Below the pieces are notes generated by a model that did no database searches, was not told where the DNA came from, and was given only the letters and a program-made list of their open reading frames with translations. From Lachnoclostridium sp. UBA1308 (GTDB taxonomy: Bacteria > Bacillota > Clostridia > Lachnospirales > Lachnospiraceae), in assembly GCA_002307215.1 (NCBI GenBank), contig DBTU01000044.1, positions 67,938-131,937 on the forward strand: DNA of 64,000 nucleotides, read 5' to 3'. The position numbers and the translations under genes are program-made. Within the stretch, counting starts at the first letter, position 1, and each line of letters starts with the position of its first letter. Positions 25,294 through 34,626 of the stretch are shown here, in pieces.

Positions 25294-27477
25294 ATGAAGA
25301 AAATATTCTGTTTTATAGATCGTCAGGAGCATATGGAAGGAGATTTGAAATCCTACATCGAGGAGCTTGACGTTCAGGGGCATAAAATATATATTTATTC
25401 CGACATCGATGATCAATTGAATGATCCCGGCATTATTATATCTGAGATTGATAAAGTGCTGACGATGGATAACAAGGATTCACTTGTTTTTTTAACCAAC
25501 ATGGAAAATCTCTGTTTAATCCTTTATCGGTTGTATCACCAGACATTTAATCAATTTATATATTACCGGCAGGCAGATACCAGGGTCTATAATTTACAGG
25601 GCATTTATCAGAAACTGCTATTGTTACCGGTCTCAGAAGCAGAAGCATTGAAGAAACCTATCTGTACAAATGCGGCTAAGCTTATTCTTGGGAATAAAGA
25701 TTGCTATACAAAGAATTGCCAGCTAATACCGGAGGAAGATGTCCTAACTGAAATGGATTCAATTCAGAAGGTCAGAAAATACTATTTAATAGATGGAATT
25801 TACTATTTGTTTGAACCGGTAATTACCGACAAGAAAATAGTGATTTGTGAGAGAACGGATGAAGATTGCCGATTCAAATTCCCGGGCTTTGCAAATATGC
25901 ACTATATGATAAATTCGGATAGCGAGCTGCTCAATGAGATTTTTGCCTGTATGGATAATCTTTCAGGCGAAAAAGTAATGAAGTTATATGAGGTTTTTGA
26001 TATCTTATCCGATCAAATGAGGAGTTATTCGTATATTATGTATTCCATGACCTGTAATGTTATAGACGATGCGGCGCAGTTGGATGATATGAAGGATATC
26101 ATACGTTCTGTCGCCCTGTATTCATTTCTTATGAAAATCACGAAAAGCCCTTGCTATTTTAATAGACTATTGGAAATAACAATAGAAAATGTCTATCTGG
26201 ATTGTCTCAATAAGTATTATATTTTTAATCAATGCAAAAGATATTTGTTTACCAATGAAGTCGGTACAGACGGAAAATCTTATCAGTTGATGAGCAATTT
26301 ATATGTGACAGCCTTTGAAGGATTTAAAAATGAATATGCTGGGGATTTAGTGCCAGTGCCCAGAGAAGAGCGTAACGAAGACACTGTTATCATATTTTCT
26401 ATACAGTTTTTGGGTGAAAGACATCCTCCGACAAAGACAACGCTCGAAAGATGTTATACCCTTGGCAAATTACTGAATAAGAAGATTATTCTGATCAGCA
26501 CGAGAGAACAACATTCGGAAGCGGGAGCACTAATCGTGTACAACGCATCTCTAGGCAATGTCTTGGAGGAATACAATGAATGGAACACCTATCAATATAA
26601 GGATTTGGCAATACCGTTTTATCAGCCCAGTGTAACGATGCCGGACAAAGCTGTTATTAGGGAAATACTTCAGGAAGTTAGAAGAATAAAGCCTTATTAT
26701 ATCATCAGTATCGGTAATGGTAGCATAACTGCGGATTTATGCGGACAAATTGTTCCGGAGATAGCCTCAGCGGTTGTGTTTTCGTCTTTACCTACAACAA
26801 CCGGGACATTTTCATTGATTGGAAGATCCATATCGGAAACAGAGTGGGAACAGCTATTACGCAAGGGATATGCCAGGGAAAATATAATTGAGAGTACATT
26901 TACATTCGAATTGCGTCCAAAGACAAGGACGACTACAAGAAATAGTTTGTCTATTCCTGATGATTGTTTCCTTTTTGTTACAGTGGGAAATAGACTTGAT
27001 ATCGATGTCACCGATGAATTTGTGGAAATAATACAGAGTAGTTTTGACTGGGGGACTCATATTGTGTTTGCCGGGATGTTCCCCAATTATAATGATTTTT
27101 GCAGTAAATATCCGCAGTTCAAAGAACACTCCACTTATCTAGGATACTATGATGATATCCTTTCATTGATGGAAATCTGTGATTTGTATGTAAATCCAAT
27201 CAGATCCGGAGGAGGCTTTTCGATTGTCGAGGCGTTTCATGAAGGAAAACCGGGAGTTACCGTTCGTGTCGGGGATGTGGCAACAGCTGCCGGTGAAGAG
27301 TTTTGCGTGAAAGATTATAATGAAATGCAGACTCAGATAAAAAGATATATTGATGACAGGGAATATTATGATCAGATGGCAGTTAAAGCAAGAAAAAGAG
27401 AGAAAATATTAACTGATTCGAAAGCTGCCATGGAGCAGATTCTTGAAAAGGTTCAAAACAGCCGGTTGTTTTTTTAA
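25294..27477 (+). CDS. GT-B fold glycosyltransferase (GT4/GT41-like), large
   Basis: The 727-residue protein ends in a GT-B type C-terminal half (about 540-725): VGNRLDIDVTDEFVEI, HIVFAGMFPNYNDF, LGYYDDILSLMEICDLYVNPIRSGGGFSIVEAFHEGKP, with the Glu-rich sugar-nucleotide pocket typical of family 4 and related enzymes. A partner Rossmann half lies at about 360-530 (IIFSIQFLGERHPPTKTTLERC). The first 350 residues are unassigned. The overall length and order recall large soluble glycosyltransferases that act directly on adhesins or flagellins, but this is a loose comparison. No membrane segment is visible. A terminator overlaps its 3' end, so it closes the first glycosylation transcript. Confidence 0.75.
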   Translation: MKKIFCFIDRQEHMEGDLKSYIEELDVQGHKIYIYSDIDDQLNDPGIIISEIDKVLTMDNKDSLVFLTNMENLCLILYRLYHQTFNQFIYYRQADTRVYNLQGIYQKLLLLPVSEAEALKKPICTNAAKLILGNKDCYTKNCQLIPEEDVLTEMDSIQKVRKYYLIDGIYYLFEPVITDKKIVICERTDEDCRFKFPGFANMHYMINSDSELLNEIFACMDNLSGEKVMKLYEVFDILSDQMRSYSYIMYSMTCNVIDDAAQLDDMKDIIRSVALYSFLMKITKSPCYFNRLLEITIENVYLDCLNKYYIFNQCKRYLFTNEVGTDGKSYQLMSNLYVTAFEGFKNEYAGDLVPVPREERNEDTVIIFSIQFLGERHPPTKTTLERCYTLGKLLNKKIILISTREQHSEAGALIVYNASLGNVLEEYNEWNTYQYKDLAIPFYQPSVTMPDKAVIREILQEVRRIKPYYIISIGNGSITADLCGQIVPEIASAVVFSSLPTTTGTFSLIGRSISETEWEQLLRKGYARENIIESTFTFELRPKTRTTTRNSLSIPDDCFLFVTVGNRLDIDVTDEFVEIIQSSFDWGTHIVFAGMFPNYNDFCSKYPQFKEHSTYLGYYDDILSLMEICDLYVNPIRSGGGFSIVEAFHEGKPGVTVRVGDVATAAGEEFCVKDYNEMQTQIKRYIDDREYYDQMAVKARKREKILTDSKAAMEQILEKVQNSRLFF

Positions 27478-27491
27478 ACAGCCGGATTTTT
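27462..27491 (+). terminator. Terminator at the end of the first glycosylation operon
   Basis: CCGGTTGTTT (27462-27471), loop TTTT, AAACAGCCGG (27476-27485) form a 10-bp stem with one G-U pair, followed by ATTTTT. The stem's left arm lies inside the last codons of the GT-B gene. Confidence 0.8.
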
Positions 27492-27512
27492 CATATTGTA
27501 GTGAATAGTTGT

Positions 27513-27539
27513 TAATAATATGATAGAATTAGTCGATAT
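27513..27539 (+). promoter_or_regulatory. Sigma-28-like promoter upstream of the neuB-like gene
   Basis: TAAT (27513-27516), 15 nt, then GTCGATAT (27532-27539, 7 of 8 to GCCGATAT) has the same form and spacing as the flgM and flaG sites. It lies just after a terminator, so a new transcript is expected here. A TATAAT at 27539-27544 without a good -35 is an alternative. Confidence 0.45.
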
Positions 27540-27595
27540 ATAATATATGAAATTTGGTCTTTTAAATTGTTGCCGGCTTGCAAAGGGGGATTACC

Positions 27596-29098
27596 ATGAA
27601 TAATAATTATCATCTTTTTTCTGATTTATTCGTTTTTGAAATGGCAAACAGTCATCAGGGCAGTGTGGAGCATGGGATTGATATTATTAGAGCGATGAGT
27701 AGAATCGCACGTAAATATAACATAAAAGCAGCTGTCAAGTTACAATATCGTAATCTGGATACTTTTATTCATCCTGATTTTAAGGACAGGACCGATGTAA
27801 ATCATATTCCGAGATTCATGAGTACCAGACTGACTTTTGATCAGTTTACACAGCTTGTCGATGCCATTCATGATGAGGGAATGATAGCCATGAGTACACC
27901 CTTTGATGAAGATGGTGTTGATTGGTGTATGGATCAGGGAATTGATATCATAAAGGTTGCCAGCTGCAGTGCACTGGACTGGCCGCTACTGACTAAGATT
28001 GCATTAACACATAAGCCGGTTATTATTTCAACCGGTGGAAAAGTATTATCCGATATTGATAAATTATATAATTTCTTCACCCATAAGGGCTGTGAATTTG
28101 CATTTCTTCATTGTATTGCAGAATATCCGGCCCCGTTTGAGCAACTTCAGCTGGACTTTATCGATCGAATGATTCGTAGATACCCCGAAGTAACCATAGG
28201 TTATTCAGGCCATGAAAATCCGGAGAATAATATTGTTGCTATGTTAGCAGTAGCGAAGGGTGCAAAGATTTTGGAACGTCATGTCGGACTTCCAACTGAG
28301 ACAATTGTACTTAATTCCTATTCCATGAATCCGGAACAGACAGACCTTTGGGTTAAATCAGTCTTAGATGCCAAAATGATTTGCAGAACGAAGAAGGAAA
28401 ACGACAAATATGTCAGCCAGGATGAGATGGATTCACTTCGTTCTCTGATGAGAGGAGCCTTCGTTACCAAAGACATCAAGAAGGGTGACATGATCATGAT
28501 CGAGGATGTCTTCTTTGCAATGCCATTGTGTGACAAACAGATGACCAGCGGGGAATTTAACGAGGGTACCATCGCCAGTAGGGATTATATGAAGAATGAA
28601 GCACTAATGGAAAAAATACAGATTTCTGATGTTGGTCTGGTCCGTAATGTAGTTCATGACGCAAAAGGTATGCTTTATGAAGCCGGTATTGCGCTGGGTA
28701 ATGATTTTGAGGTTGAATTATCCCATCATTGTGGTATGAAGCATTTCAGGCAGACAGGTGCTATCATCATCAGCATTATTAACAGGGAATACTGTAAGAA
28801 GTTGCTTGTAATTCTTCCCGGTCAGAAACACCCGGTGCATATGCATAAGGTAAAAGAAGAGACATTTCAGTTATTATATGGAGACCTGACAGTAAACATC
28901 GAGGGGCAGGATCATTATATGAAGCCGGGTGATATTCAGACAGTACTACGGGAGGTAAGGCATTCCTTTACTTCCGTAAAGGGTGCAATATTTGAAGAAG
29001 TATCAACAACTCATATAAAGAACGATTCCTATTATGAAGACCCGCTGATCAGAAATTTGGACCCGATCGAAAGAAAAACGATTTTAAAAAAGTGGTAA
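27596..29098 (+). CDS. NeuB-like nonulosonic acid synthase with SAF and cupin domains
   Basis: The first 255 residues resemble the NeuB TIM barrel, which condenses phosphoenolpyruvate with a hexosamine to give a nine-carbon sugar acid (STPFDEDGVDW, IDIIKVASCSALDWPLL, ISTGGK, GYSGHENPENN). The first-strand motif is FEMANSHQG, where classical NeuB/LegI/PseI have a INHNG-type motif, so it belongs to a less-studied branch with an unproven substrate. Residues of about 285-345 form an antifreeze-like SAF domain (MRGAFVTKDIKKGDMI). The last 100 residues form a cupin with HPVHMHKVKEETF as metal site. The start at ATG 27596 follows AAAGGGGG; a TTG at 27578 is upstream of that site and is rejected. It lies downstream of a sigma-28-like promoter. 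Confidence 0.82.
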   Translation: MNNNYHLFSDLFVFEMANSHQGSVEHGIDIIRAMSRIARKYNIKAAVKLQYRNLDTFIHPDFKDRTDVNHIPRFMSTRLTFDQFTQLVDAIHDEGMIAMSTPFDEDGVDWCMDQGIDIIKVASCSALDWPLLTKIALTHKPVIISTGGKVLSDIDKLYNFFTHKGCEFAFLHCIAEYPAPFEQLQLDFIDRMIRRYPEVTIGYSGHENPENNIVAMLAVAKGAKILERHVGLPTETIVLNSYSMNPEQTDLWVKSVLDAKMICRTKKENDKYVSQDEMDSLRSLMRGAFVTKDIKKGDMIMIEDVFFAMPLCDKQMTSGEFNEGTIASRDYMKNEALMEKIQISDVGLVRNVVHDAKGMLYEAGIALGNDFEVELSHHCGMKHFRQTGAIIISIINREYCKKLLVILPGQKHPVHMHKVKEETFQLLYGDLTVNIEGQDHYMKPGDIQTVLREVRHSFTSVKGAIFEEVSTTHIKNDSYYEDPLIRNLDPIERKTILKKW

Positions 29099-29132
29099 TA
29101 GATGCTGCAGAAGATGGAGCAAAGGTGTAGCT

Positions 29133-30356
29133 ATGACAAAGAAACGAATCAACGGTATTAAATATTGGGCTCAGGTTTTCATGTTGCCGATTTACTGGTT
29201 TTCTTTTATTACTCCGAGAAGCAGGAAAATATGGCTTTTCGGAAGCACCTTTGGTAAACGGTTTGCAGATAACGCCAGATACTTTTATCTGTATGTAAAC
29301 CAATATCAAAAGCAAACGGCACGGGCAATCTGGATTACGCATGACAAAAAGATTGTTGACCTATTAAGCGCGCACAAGATGGAGGTATATCATTATAAGT
29401 CCCTGAGAGGAATCTACTATTGCCTACGTGGGTATGTGTATATATTTGATAATTATTCGAAGGATATCTCCTTTTGGCTATCCGGCGGAGCTGTTAAAGT
29501 AAATCTATGGCACGGATCAGGCAATAAGAAGACAAACTATGATAATAAATTTGATTGGGTGCGTCATCCGCGTAACAACTGGGAACGTTTTAAGACAGCA
29601 CTTCGCAGGATGTCAGATGAAAAGCCTCATCATTATACGCTGGCAACATCACCGATGATGGCGGAGATATTTACTTCAGCTTTTCATACGGATTTAGCGC
29701 ACATCATTCAAGAGGGATATCCAAGGAATGATGTCCTATTTTCGAATGGACTGATTAATATTTATACCGGTGAAGAGCAGAAGATTCTTGAATATATCAA
29801 ACAAAAGAAGGGTGAAGGCAAAAAGCTGATTCTATATATGCCGACCTTCCGTGATTCGGAGAGTTTATTCTTCCGGGTGATGGATTTAGAAAGATTCAAT
29901 CGGTATCTTACACAGAAAGACCTGATTTTCTTTACAAAGCTTCATCCAAAATCTAAAGTGAAAGATAAATTTCACCAGGTAGAATACACGAATATCATTA
30001 ATATTGATTCTGAGGTAGATCCCTACACGATTCTGATGTATACGGATTTGCTGGTAACCGATTATTCATCGATTTATTCGGATTATCTGATGCTGAACCG
30101 TCCTTCGGTACTCTTTCCCTATGATTATGAGGAGTACAGTAAGGATACCAGAGAATGCTACTTTGAATACAACGATTATATGCCGGAGATTAAAGCATAC
30201 ACGATGGATCAACTGATGGAATATATTGATCTGGTCCTGCAAGAAGATTCCTATGAGGAGGGAAGAATGAAACTCAGAGATAGAATTTTTGCTTCTGCAG
30301 ATGGTAATTCCTCAACAAGATTGTATGAAAAGATTGGTATGATTATCAACAGATAA
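29133..30356 (+). CDS. CDP-glycerol glycerophosphotransferase family protein (TagF/TagB-like)
   Basis: This 407-residue protein belongs to the family that transfers glycerol-phosphate or ribitol-phosphate from a CDP donor, as in teichoic acid synthesis. Diagnostic segments are NLWHGSGNKKTNYD (about 125-140), EGYPRNDVL, KLHPKSK and VTDYSSIYSDYLMLNRPSVLFPYD (about 307-330), the last being the CDP-binding motif. The usual N-terminal membrane-binding helices are short. It is paired with the cytidylyltransferase gene 21 nt downstream, which probably makes its CDP-polyol. In this island the acceptor may be the flagellin glycan instead of a wall polymer, though that is inference. Confidence 0.85.
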   Translation: MTKKRINGIKYWAQVFMLPIYWFSFITPRSRKIWLFGSTFGKRFADNARYFYLYVNQYQKQTARAIWITHDKKIVDLLSAHKMEVYHYKSLRGIYYCLRGYVYIFDNYSKDISFWLSGGAVKVNLWHGSGNKKTNYDNKFDWVRHPRNNWERFKTALRRMSDEKPHHYTLATSPMMAEIFTSAFHTDLAHIIQEGYPRNDVLFSNGLINIYTGEEQKILEYIKQKKGEGKKLILYMPTFRDSESLFFRVMDLERFNRYLTQKDLIFFTKLHPKSKVKDKFHQVEYTNIINIDSEVDPYTILMYTDLLVTDYSSIYSDYLMLNRPSVLFPYDYEEYSKDTRECYFEYNDYMPEIKAYTMDQLMEYIDLVLQEDSYEEGRMKLRDRIFASADGNSSTRLYEKIGMIINR

Positions 30357-30377
30357 GATAGCCATAAGGAGGTGCTT

Positions 30378-31088
30378 ATGAATATTGCATTGCTGATTGC
30401 CGGCGGAAGCGGGCAGAGAATGAATCAGGATATTCCAAAACAATTTATCAACGTAAACGATAGGCCGGTTATTGTATATACGCTGGAAGCATTTCAAAAG
30501 CATCCCAATATTGATGCAATTGCGGTCATATGTGTGGAAGGCTGGCAGGAAATATTAAAGGCTTATTCCAAGCAGTTTAATATAACGAAGTTAAAATGGG
30601 TAACCATCGGCGGTGGCAATGGACAGGAATCAATCCGTAATGGAATAGAGCTGTTAAAGGAAAATTGCGCGGAAGATGATATGGTATTAATACACGATGC
30701 AATACGTCCTATGGTATCACAGGAAATCATTTCGGATTGTATCAGTAAATGTAAGCTATATGGATCGGCAATTACGGTAATTCCTTGTGTGGAAGCTGTA
30801 TTATACAGTGAAAATCATATGGATGCAGAGCAGACAATCGATAGAAGTACTTTGATGCGAACGCAGACACCTCAGGCGTTTTACCTGTCTAAATTGATTT
30901 GGGCACATGAGGAAGCAGCAAGAAGAGGGATTGCAAATTCGATTGCAACCTGTACCTTGATGATTGAGCTGGGAGAGAAGGTTGGTTTTTCAACCGGATC
31001 GGAAAAAAACTTGAAATTAACTACTACAGATGATATAGAGATATTTAAAGCGCTTTTGCAATCCAAAAAGGACGATTGGCTCAAATAA
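30378..31088 (+). CDS. IspD/TarI-like cytidylyltransferase
   Basis: This 236-residue enzyme has the IspD/TarI fold with LLIAGGSGQRM (5-15) for CTP binding, PKQFINVNDRPVI, and IHDAIRPMVS near residue 108. IspD makes CDP-methylerythritol; TarI makes CDP-ribitol. The position directly after a CDP-polyol phosphotransferase gene favours a TarI-like role in polyol activation. No TarJ-type ribulose-phosphate reductase is nearby, so the polyol phosphate may be glycerol- or another polyol-phosphate, or the reductase is elsewhere; the next gene is an extended SDR. AAGGAGG precedes ATG 30378 by 5 nt. Confidence 0.8.
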   Translation: MNIALLIAGGSGQRMNQDIPKQFINVNDRPVIVYTLEAFQKHPNIDAIAVICVEGWQEILKAYSKQFNITKLKWVTIGGGNGQESIRNGIELLKENCAEDDMVLIHDAIRPMVSQEIISDCISKCKLYGSAITVIPCVEAVLYSENHMDAEQTIDRSTLMRTQTPQAFYLSKLIWAHEEAARRGIANSIATCTLMIELGEKVGFSTGSEKNLKLTTTDDIEIFKALLQSKKDDWLK

Positions 31089-31121
31089 AATTGATTAGAT
31101 AAGGAATTAAGGTGGGATCAT

Positions 31122-32174
31122 ATGATTAAAAATGTTATTTATCAGGAAGACTTGAAGATGATTAATAATATCGATGTCCCATGGGAGAATTTCAAGGGAA
31201 AAGCTGTCTTAATAACCGGAGCAACAGGATTAATTGGATCAGTTTTAGCAGAGGCTTTGATTTACCGTAACGAGTATTACAACGCAGGAATGGATATTTG
31301 GCTTCTGGGACGCAGTAAAAGTCGGTTTGAGTCACGATATGGTGAATCGCTAGAGAGAAATTATCTACATACGATTATTCAAGATGTCGCCGAGCCTATT
31401 CACATTGATGCACCTATCGACTATATCATTCATGGGGCCGGTAAAGGTGACCCGGCTTCCTTTGAAAAAGATCCGGTTGGAATAATGAATGCAAATTATA
31501 TGGGAATGTACAGGGTGCTTGAACTTGCGAAAATAAATCAGGTTAGCAAAGTTCTTTATATTTCTTCCGGTGAGGTATATGGTATTGTAAATAATATTGA
31601 AACAGATGGACAGGGTTTTGTGGAAAATGATTATGGTTATTTAGACATATTATTACCTCGTGCCTGCTATGCATCATCAAAAAGAGCGGCTGAAACTCTT
31701 TGTATTTCATATATCAAACAGTTTGGGATCAATGTATCAATAGCAAGACCTTGTCATATTTTTGGAGCTTCTATGCTAGATACGGATAGTAGGGTAATCG
31801 GAGAATTTATTCACAGTGTATTGTTTAAAAAGAATATAATCATGAAAAGTCAGGGTATACAAAGGCGTTCTTACTGTTATGTGGCTGATGCTGTAACCGC
31901 CTTGATTTTTTTGTTACTAAAGGGAATCTGCGGCGAAGCATATAATATTGCAAATAAGAATGCGAGTATAACAATACGCCAATTAGCGGAATTGAGTGCC
32001 GGGTTGGCGAAGACAAGTGTTATCTATGATACTCCAAGCGAAGATGAAAAAAAGAATTCCTCAAATATTAATCATGCAGTTCTAAATCCTGATAAAATGG
32101 AAAGATTGGGATGGAAACCATATTACGGACTTCAGGATGGTTTTGAGAGAACCATTAGCATATTAAGAGATTAG
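31122..32174 (+). CDS. NAD-dependent epimerase/dehydratase (extended SDR)
   Basis: This 350-residue extended SDR has the NAD-binding motif TGATGLIG (about 31-38), then HGAGKGDPASF, SSGEVYG, and the catalytic Tyr-xxx-Lys in YASSKRAAE (about 186-194). The C-terminal sugar-binding part contains ARPCHIFG and RRSYCYVADAV. It should act on a nucleotide-activated sugar (epimerase, dehydratase or decarboxylase); the exact reaction is open. The pairing with the IspD-like gene recalls loci where a cytidylyltransferase and an SDR make an unusual CDP-sugar or CDP-polyol. A good AAGGTGGG site precedes the ATG. The next gene starts directly after its stop. Confidence 0.82.
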   Translation: MIKNVIYQEDLKMINNIDVPWENFKGKAVLITGATGLIGSVLAEALIYRNEYYNAGMDIWLLGRSKSRFESRYGESLERNYLHTIIQDVAEPIHIDAPIDYIIHGAGKGDPASFEKDPVGIMNANYMGMYRVLELAKINQVSKVLYISSGEVYGIVNNIETDGQGFVENDYGYLDILLPRACYASSKRAAETLCISYIKQFGINVSIARPCHIFGASMLDTDSRVIGEFIHSVLFKKNIIMKSQGIQRRSYCYVADAVTALIFLLLKGICGEAYNIANKNASITIRQLAELSAGLAKTSVIYDTPSEDEKKNSSNINHAVLNPDKMERLGWKPYYGLQDGFERTISILRD

Positions 32175-34526
32175 ATGAATGATTCAAATATAAGTAGAAA
32201 GGTGATGAGAGCCGTGAATATCAACCCCAATGACTATGAGTTAATCAGTATTGATATATTTGATACATTATTATTTCGTGCGGTTGCTCAGCCGATTGAT
32301 GTTTTTAAACATGTATGGGATAAGGCTAAGGAAAATAATATTTGCTTGACGGATATTTCACCGACTGAATTTATGAAACTACGTATAGAGATGGAACGTC
32401 ATGCCAGAAATAAGGCAATCAAGCGGGAAGTAAATCTTGATGATATATATTGTGAAATACCCGGATTTGTTGTATCTGATGTAGAGCGTTTAAAAGAACT
32501 GGAAGTGGAGGTCGAAATAGAACTATGTTATCCTAATTTTGACATGTTGGATATTCTGACTGAGATTCATGAGACAGGGAAAAAAATAGTATTGTTATCT
32601 GACATGTATCTGAACACAGCTCAAATTACGACTATTATAAATTCAAATGCCATTGATGTGAAATTATTTGACCATATCATTGTTTCAAATGAGTATAAAT
32701 GTTCCAAACAAAGCGGAGAACTATTCTCGGTGCTATTTAACCTGTATCCGGTTGTGGAAAAAGAGAAGATACTTCATATTGGTGACAATAAGAATAGCGA
32801 TTACATGCAAGCATTGAAGACCGGTATCCATGCATATCATTATGATGTAATTCCGGATAAGCTTTACAGTATTTATGATTATGAAAAAATCAGACATGAT
32901 ATACCTCAGAAGGAGCTGTTGTCGCTAAGAAAGGCTGCAGCTGCTTCTGATTATCAGAAGGTAATGGAGCAGACAGCTTATGAAATTGGTGCGAGTATCA
33001 TCGGACCGTTTTTAACCCTGTATATAAGCTGGGTATGTGAACGTTTGGATAAGCTGGGGATTGATAGAATCTATCCCTTGATGAGGGAAGGCTTCCTACT
33101 CGGAGAACTTCTGAGAAGAGAGGCATCTGACAGGGGACAAAAGCTTTTTGTAAAACCGATTTATGTATCAAGAAAGGTAACATACATTTCTTCCATAGAA
33201 TCAATTAACAGAGAAGTAATAGAAGATATGATTGGGGCTAGGAATTTAACAATCGAAGAAGCACTAATATTTGTCGGAGTGGAAAAGATGGATTTCAATG
33301 AAGTATCTGACTATTTTGAAGTTCGTTTTAAGGAATCCCATAAAATATCTTATAATAGCGGTACACTAAAGGAACATTTAATTAGAAGACTTTTGGAACC
33401 GGCTAATAAGTTTACAATTGAGACTTATGTTAAGAAGCAACGAGGGCTACTAAATCAATACTTGTTGCAGGAAATAGGGGGTTTAACGGACGTAGCCACT
33501 ATAGATATAGGATTCTTTGGACGAATCCAGTTGTGGATGGAGAAATCGCTAAACCTTGATCAAAGGAAGCATTCCATGAAGCATTTTCTTGCAATCGGAG
33601 TGGTAGGAGAGAAACTCTTTGACAGCATAAATTACGAAGGATATTACAGTACATATGCAGAAAATTCGGATTTGATTCCGACGATTCACAGAACTACAGA
33701 CGTTCTCGAAAAATTAATCTCAGTTACGGAAGGAAGTACAATTGGGTATGAAAATGTAAAAGATAGCATAGTTCCCCTGAAATCATCAGAGGTTAATAAT
33801 AAGCTTTACTTAGATATCGTTTTTAAAGGAATCTACAGCTTCCAAAAGTATTGGTTTGCATTCAGGAGCATAAAGCCTGAACTGGCAGGTCAATGCCTTA
33901 AAAACAGAAGAGAGAGCTTGATGATTTTACACCGTCTGATAGATCTCCCCAGATACTCTGAAGCCGAATTACTCAGCAACTTTGAAGCAGACACCAATTT
34001 TGGTACAAAGTACATGAAAAGCATTATTACTGAAGAGAATATTGGGTTGCTGAAGCAAAAGGGATTAGATTATATTGATAAATGCAATGTTAGTTATACT
34101 TACGAAAACAGTAACATTGTATGGCCAAAAGGGCTGATAACACTGTTTGATGAATTTTATTATTTGCGTAAAACGATTAAGAATAATAACGTTAACGAAA
34201 TTATCCGGGCAATGCAGGAAGTAGTGGAAAAGGCAGTAGCTGAAGGAATCAATGAAATTTCTTTATATGGTGCGGGCGAAAATGGAAGGCAATTTTACTT
34301 TGTATGTAGCTTATACCATGTAAATGTTAATTGCTTTATAGATAGAAAAGAATCTATGTGGGGAACAAAAAAAGAAGGTATTGAAATTATGGGACTTCAG
34401 GATGCAATAAAAAAAGGTTTTAGGACTTTCCTTATCACTTCACTGTTTTCCATAAGTGAGATACATGATTTTATTATGGACAGTTTTAAAAATACGGAAG
34501 AGAATCCGGTGATTTTTCATGTATAA
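32175..34526 (+). CDS. Large HAD-domain protein with C-terminal Rossmann-like module
   Basis: The 783-residue protein begins with a HAD hydrolase domain (about 20-235): IDIFDTLLFR as motif I, KIVLLSDMYLN as motif II, and ILHIGDNKNSDYMQA as motif IV. A middle region (about 250-680) has no assignment; it contains YPLMREGFLLGELLRRE and IDIGFFGRIQLWMEK. The last 95 residues form the recurring Rossmann-like module of this locus (ISLYGAGENGRQF, DRKESMWG). HAD proteins of this type occur in surface polysaccharide loci, but their substrates are unproven. The ATG at 32175 is immediately after the previous stop and has no good ribosome site; GTG 32214, with AAAGGTG upstream, is a credible alternative. 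A possible new promoter follows this gene. Confidence 0.7.
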   Translation: MNDSNISRKVMRAVNINPNDYELISIDIFDTLLFRAVAQPIDVFKHVWDKAKENNICLTDISPTEFMKLRIEMERHARNKAIKREVNLDDIYCEIPGFVVSDVERLKELEVEVEIELCYPNFDMLDILTEIHETGKKIVLLSDMYLNTAQITTIINSNAIDVKLFDHIIVSNEYKCSKQSGELFSVLFNLYPVVEKEKILHIGDNKNSDYMQALKTGIHAYHYDVIPDKLYSIYDYEKIRHDIPQKELLSLRKAAAASDYQKVMEQTAYEIGASIIGPFLTLYISWVCERLDKLGIDRIYPLMREGFLLGELLRREASDRGQKLFVKPIYVSRKVTYISSIESINREVIEDMIGARNLTIEEALIFVGVEKMDFNEVSDYFEVRFKESHKISYNSGTLKEHLIRRLLEPANKFTIETYVKKQRGLLNQYLLQEIGGLTDVATIDIGFFGRIQLWMEKSLNLDQRKHSMKHFLAIGVVGEKLFDSINYEGYYSTYAENSDLIPTIHRTTDVLEKLISVTEGSTIGYENVKDSIVPLKSSEVNNKLYLDIVFKGIYSFQKYWFAFRSIKPELAGQCLKNRRESLMILHRLIDLPRYSEAELLSNFEADTNFGTKYMKSIITEENIGLLKQKGLDYIDKCNVSYTYENSNIVWPKGLITLFDEFYYLRKTIKNNNVNEIIRAMQEVVEKAVAEGINEISLYGAGENGRQFYFVCSLYHVNVNCFIDRKESMWGTKKEGIEIMGLQDAIKKGFRTFLITSLFSISEIHDFIMDSFKNTEENPVIFHV

Positions 34527-34563
34527 GAACAATTAATTATTATTAAGCATATGTGAAAAACAG

Positions 34564-34594
34564 TTTAGTTTTTATGTTATTTTGTCGATATAAT
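34564..34594 (+). promoter_or_regulatory. Promoter candidate before the Rossmann-module gene cluster
   Basis: TTTAGTTT (34564-34571), 12 nt, then GTCGATAT (34584-34591) resembles the flagellin sigma-28 promoter in spacing, though the -35 is poor. A perfect TATAAT at 34589-34594 overlaps it and could instead be a sigma-A -10. It stands 33 nt before the next start. Confidence 0.35.
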
Positions 34595-34626
34595 GTTATA
34601 TAAAATACAACTAAAGGAAAATATGG

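Noticed and set aside
30378..31088. IspD of the isoprenoid pathway
   Set aside because: The fold fits IspD, but the neighbouring CDP-polyol phosphotransferase gene makes a TarI-like role more likely; kept as IspD/TarI-like.
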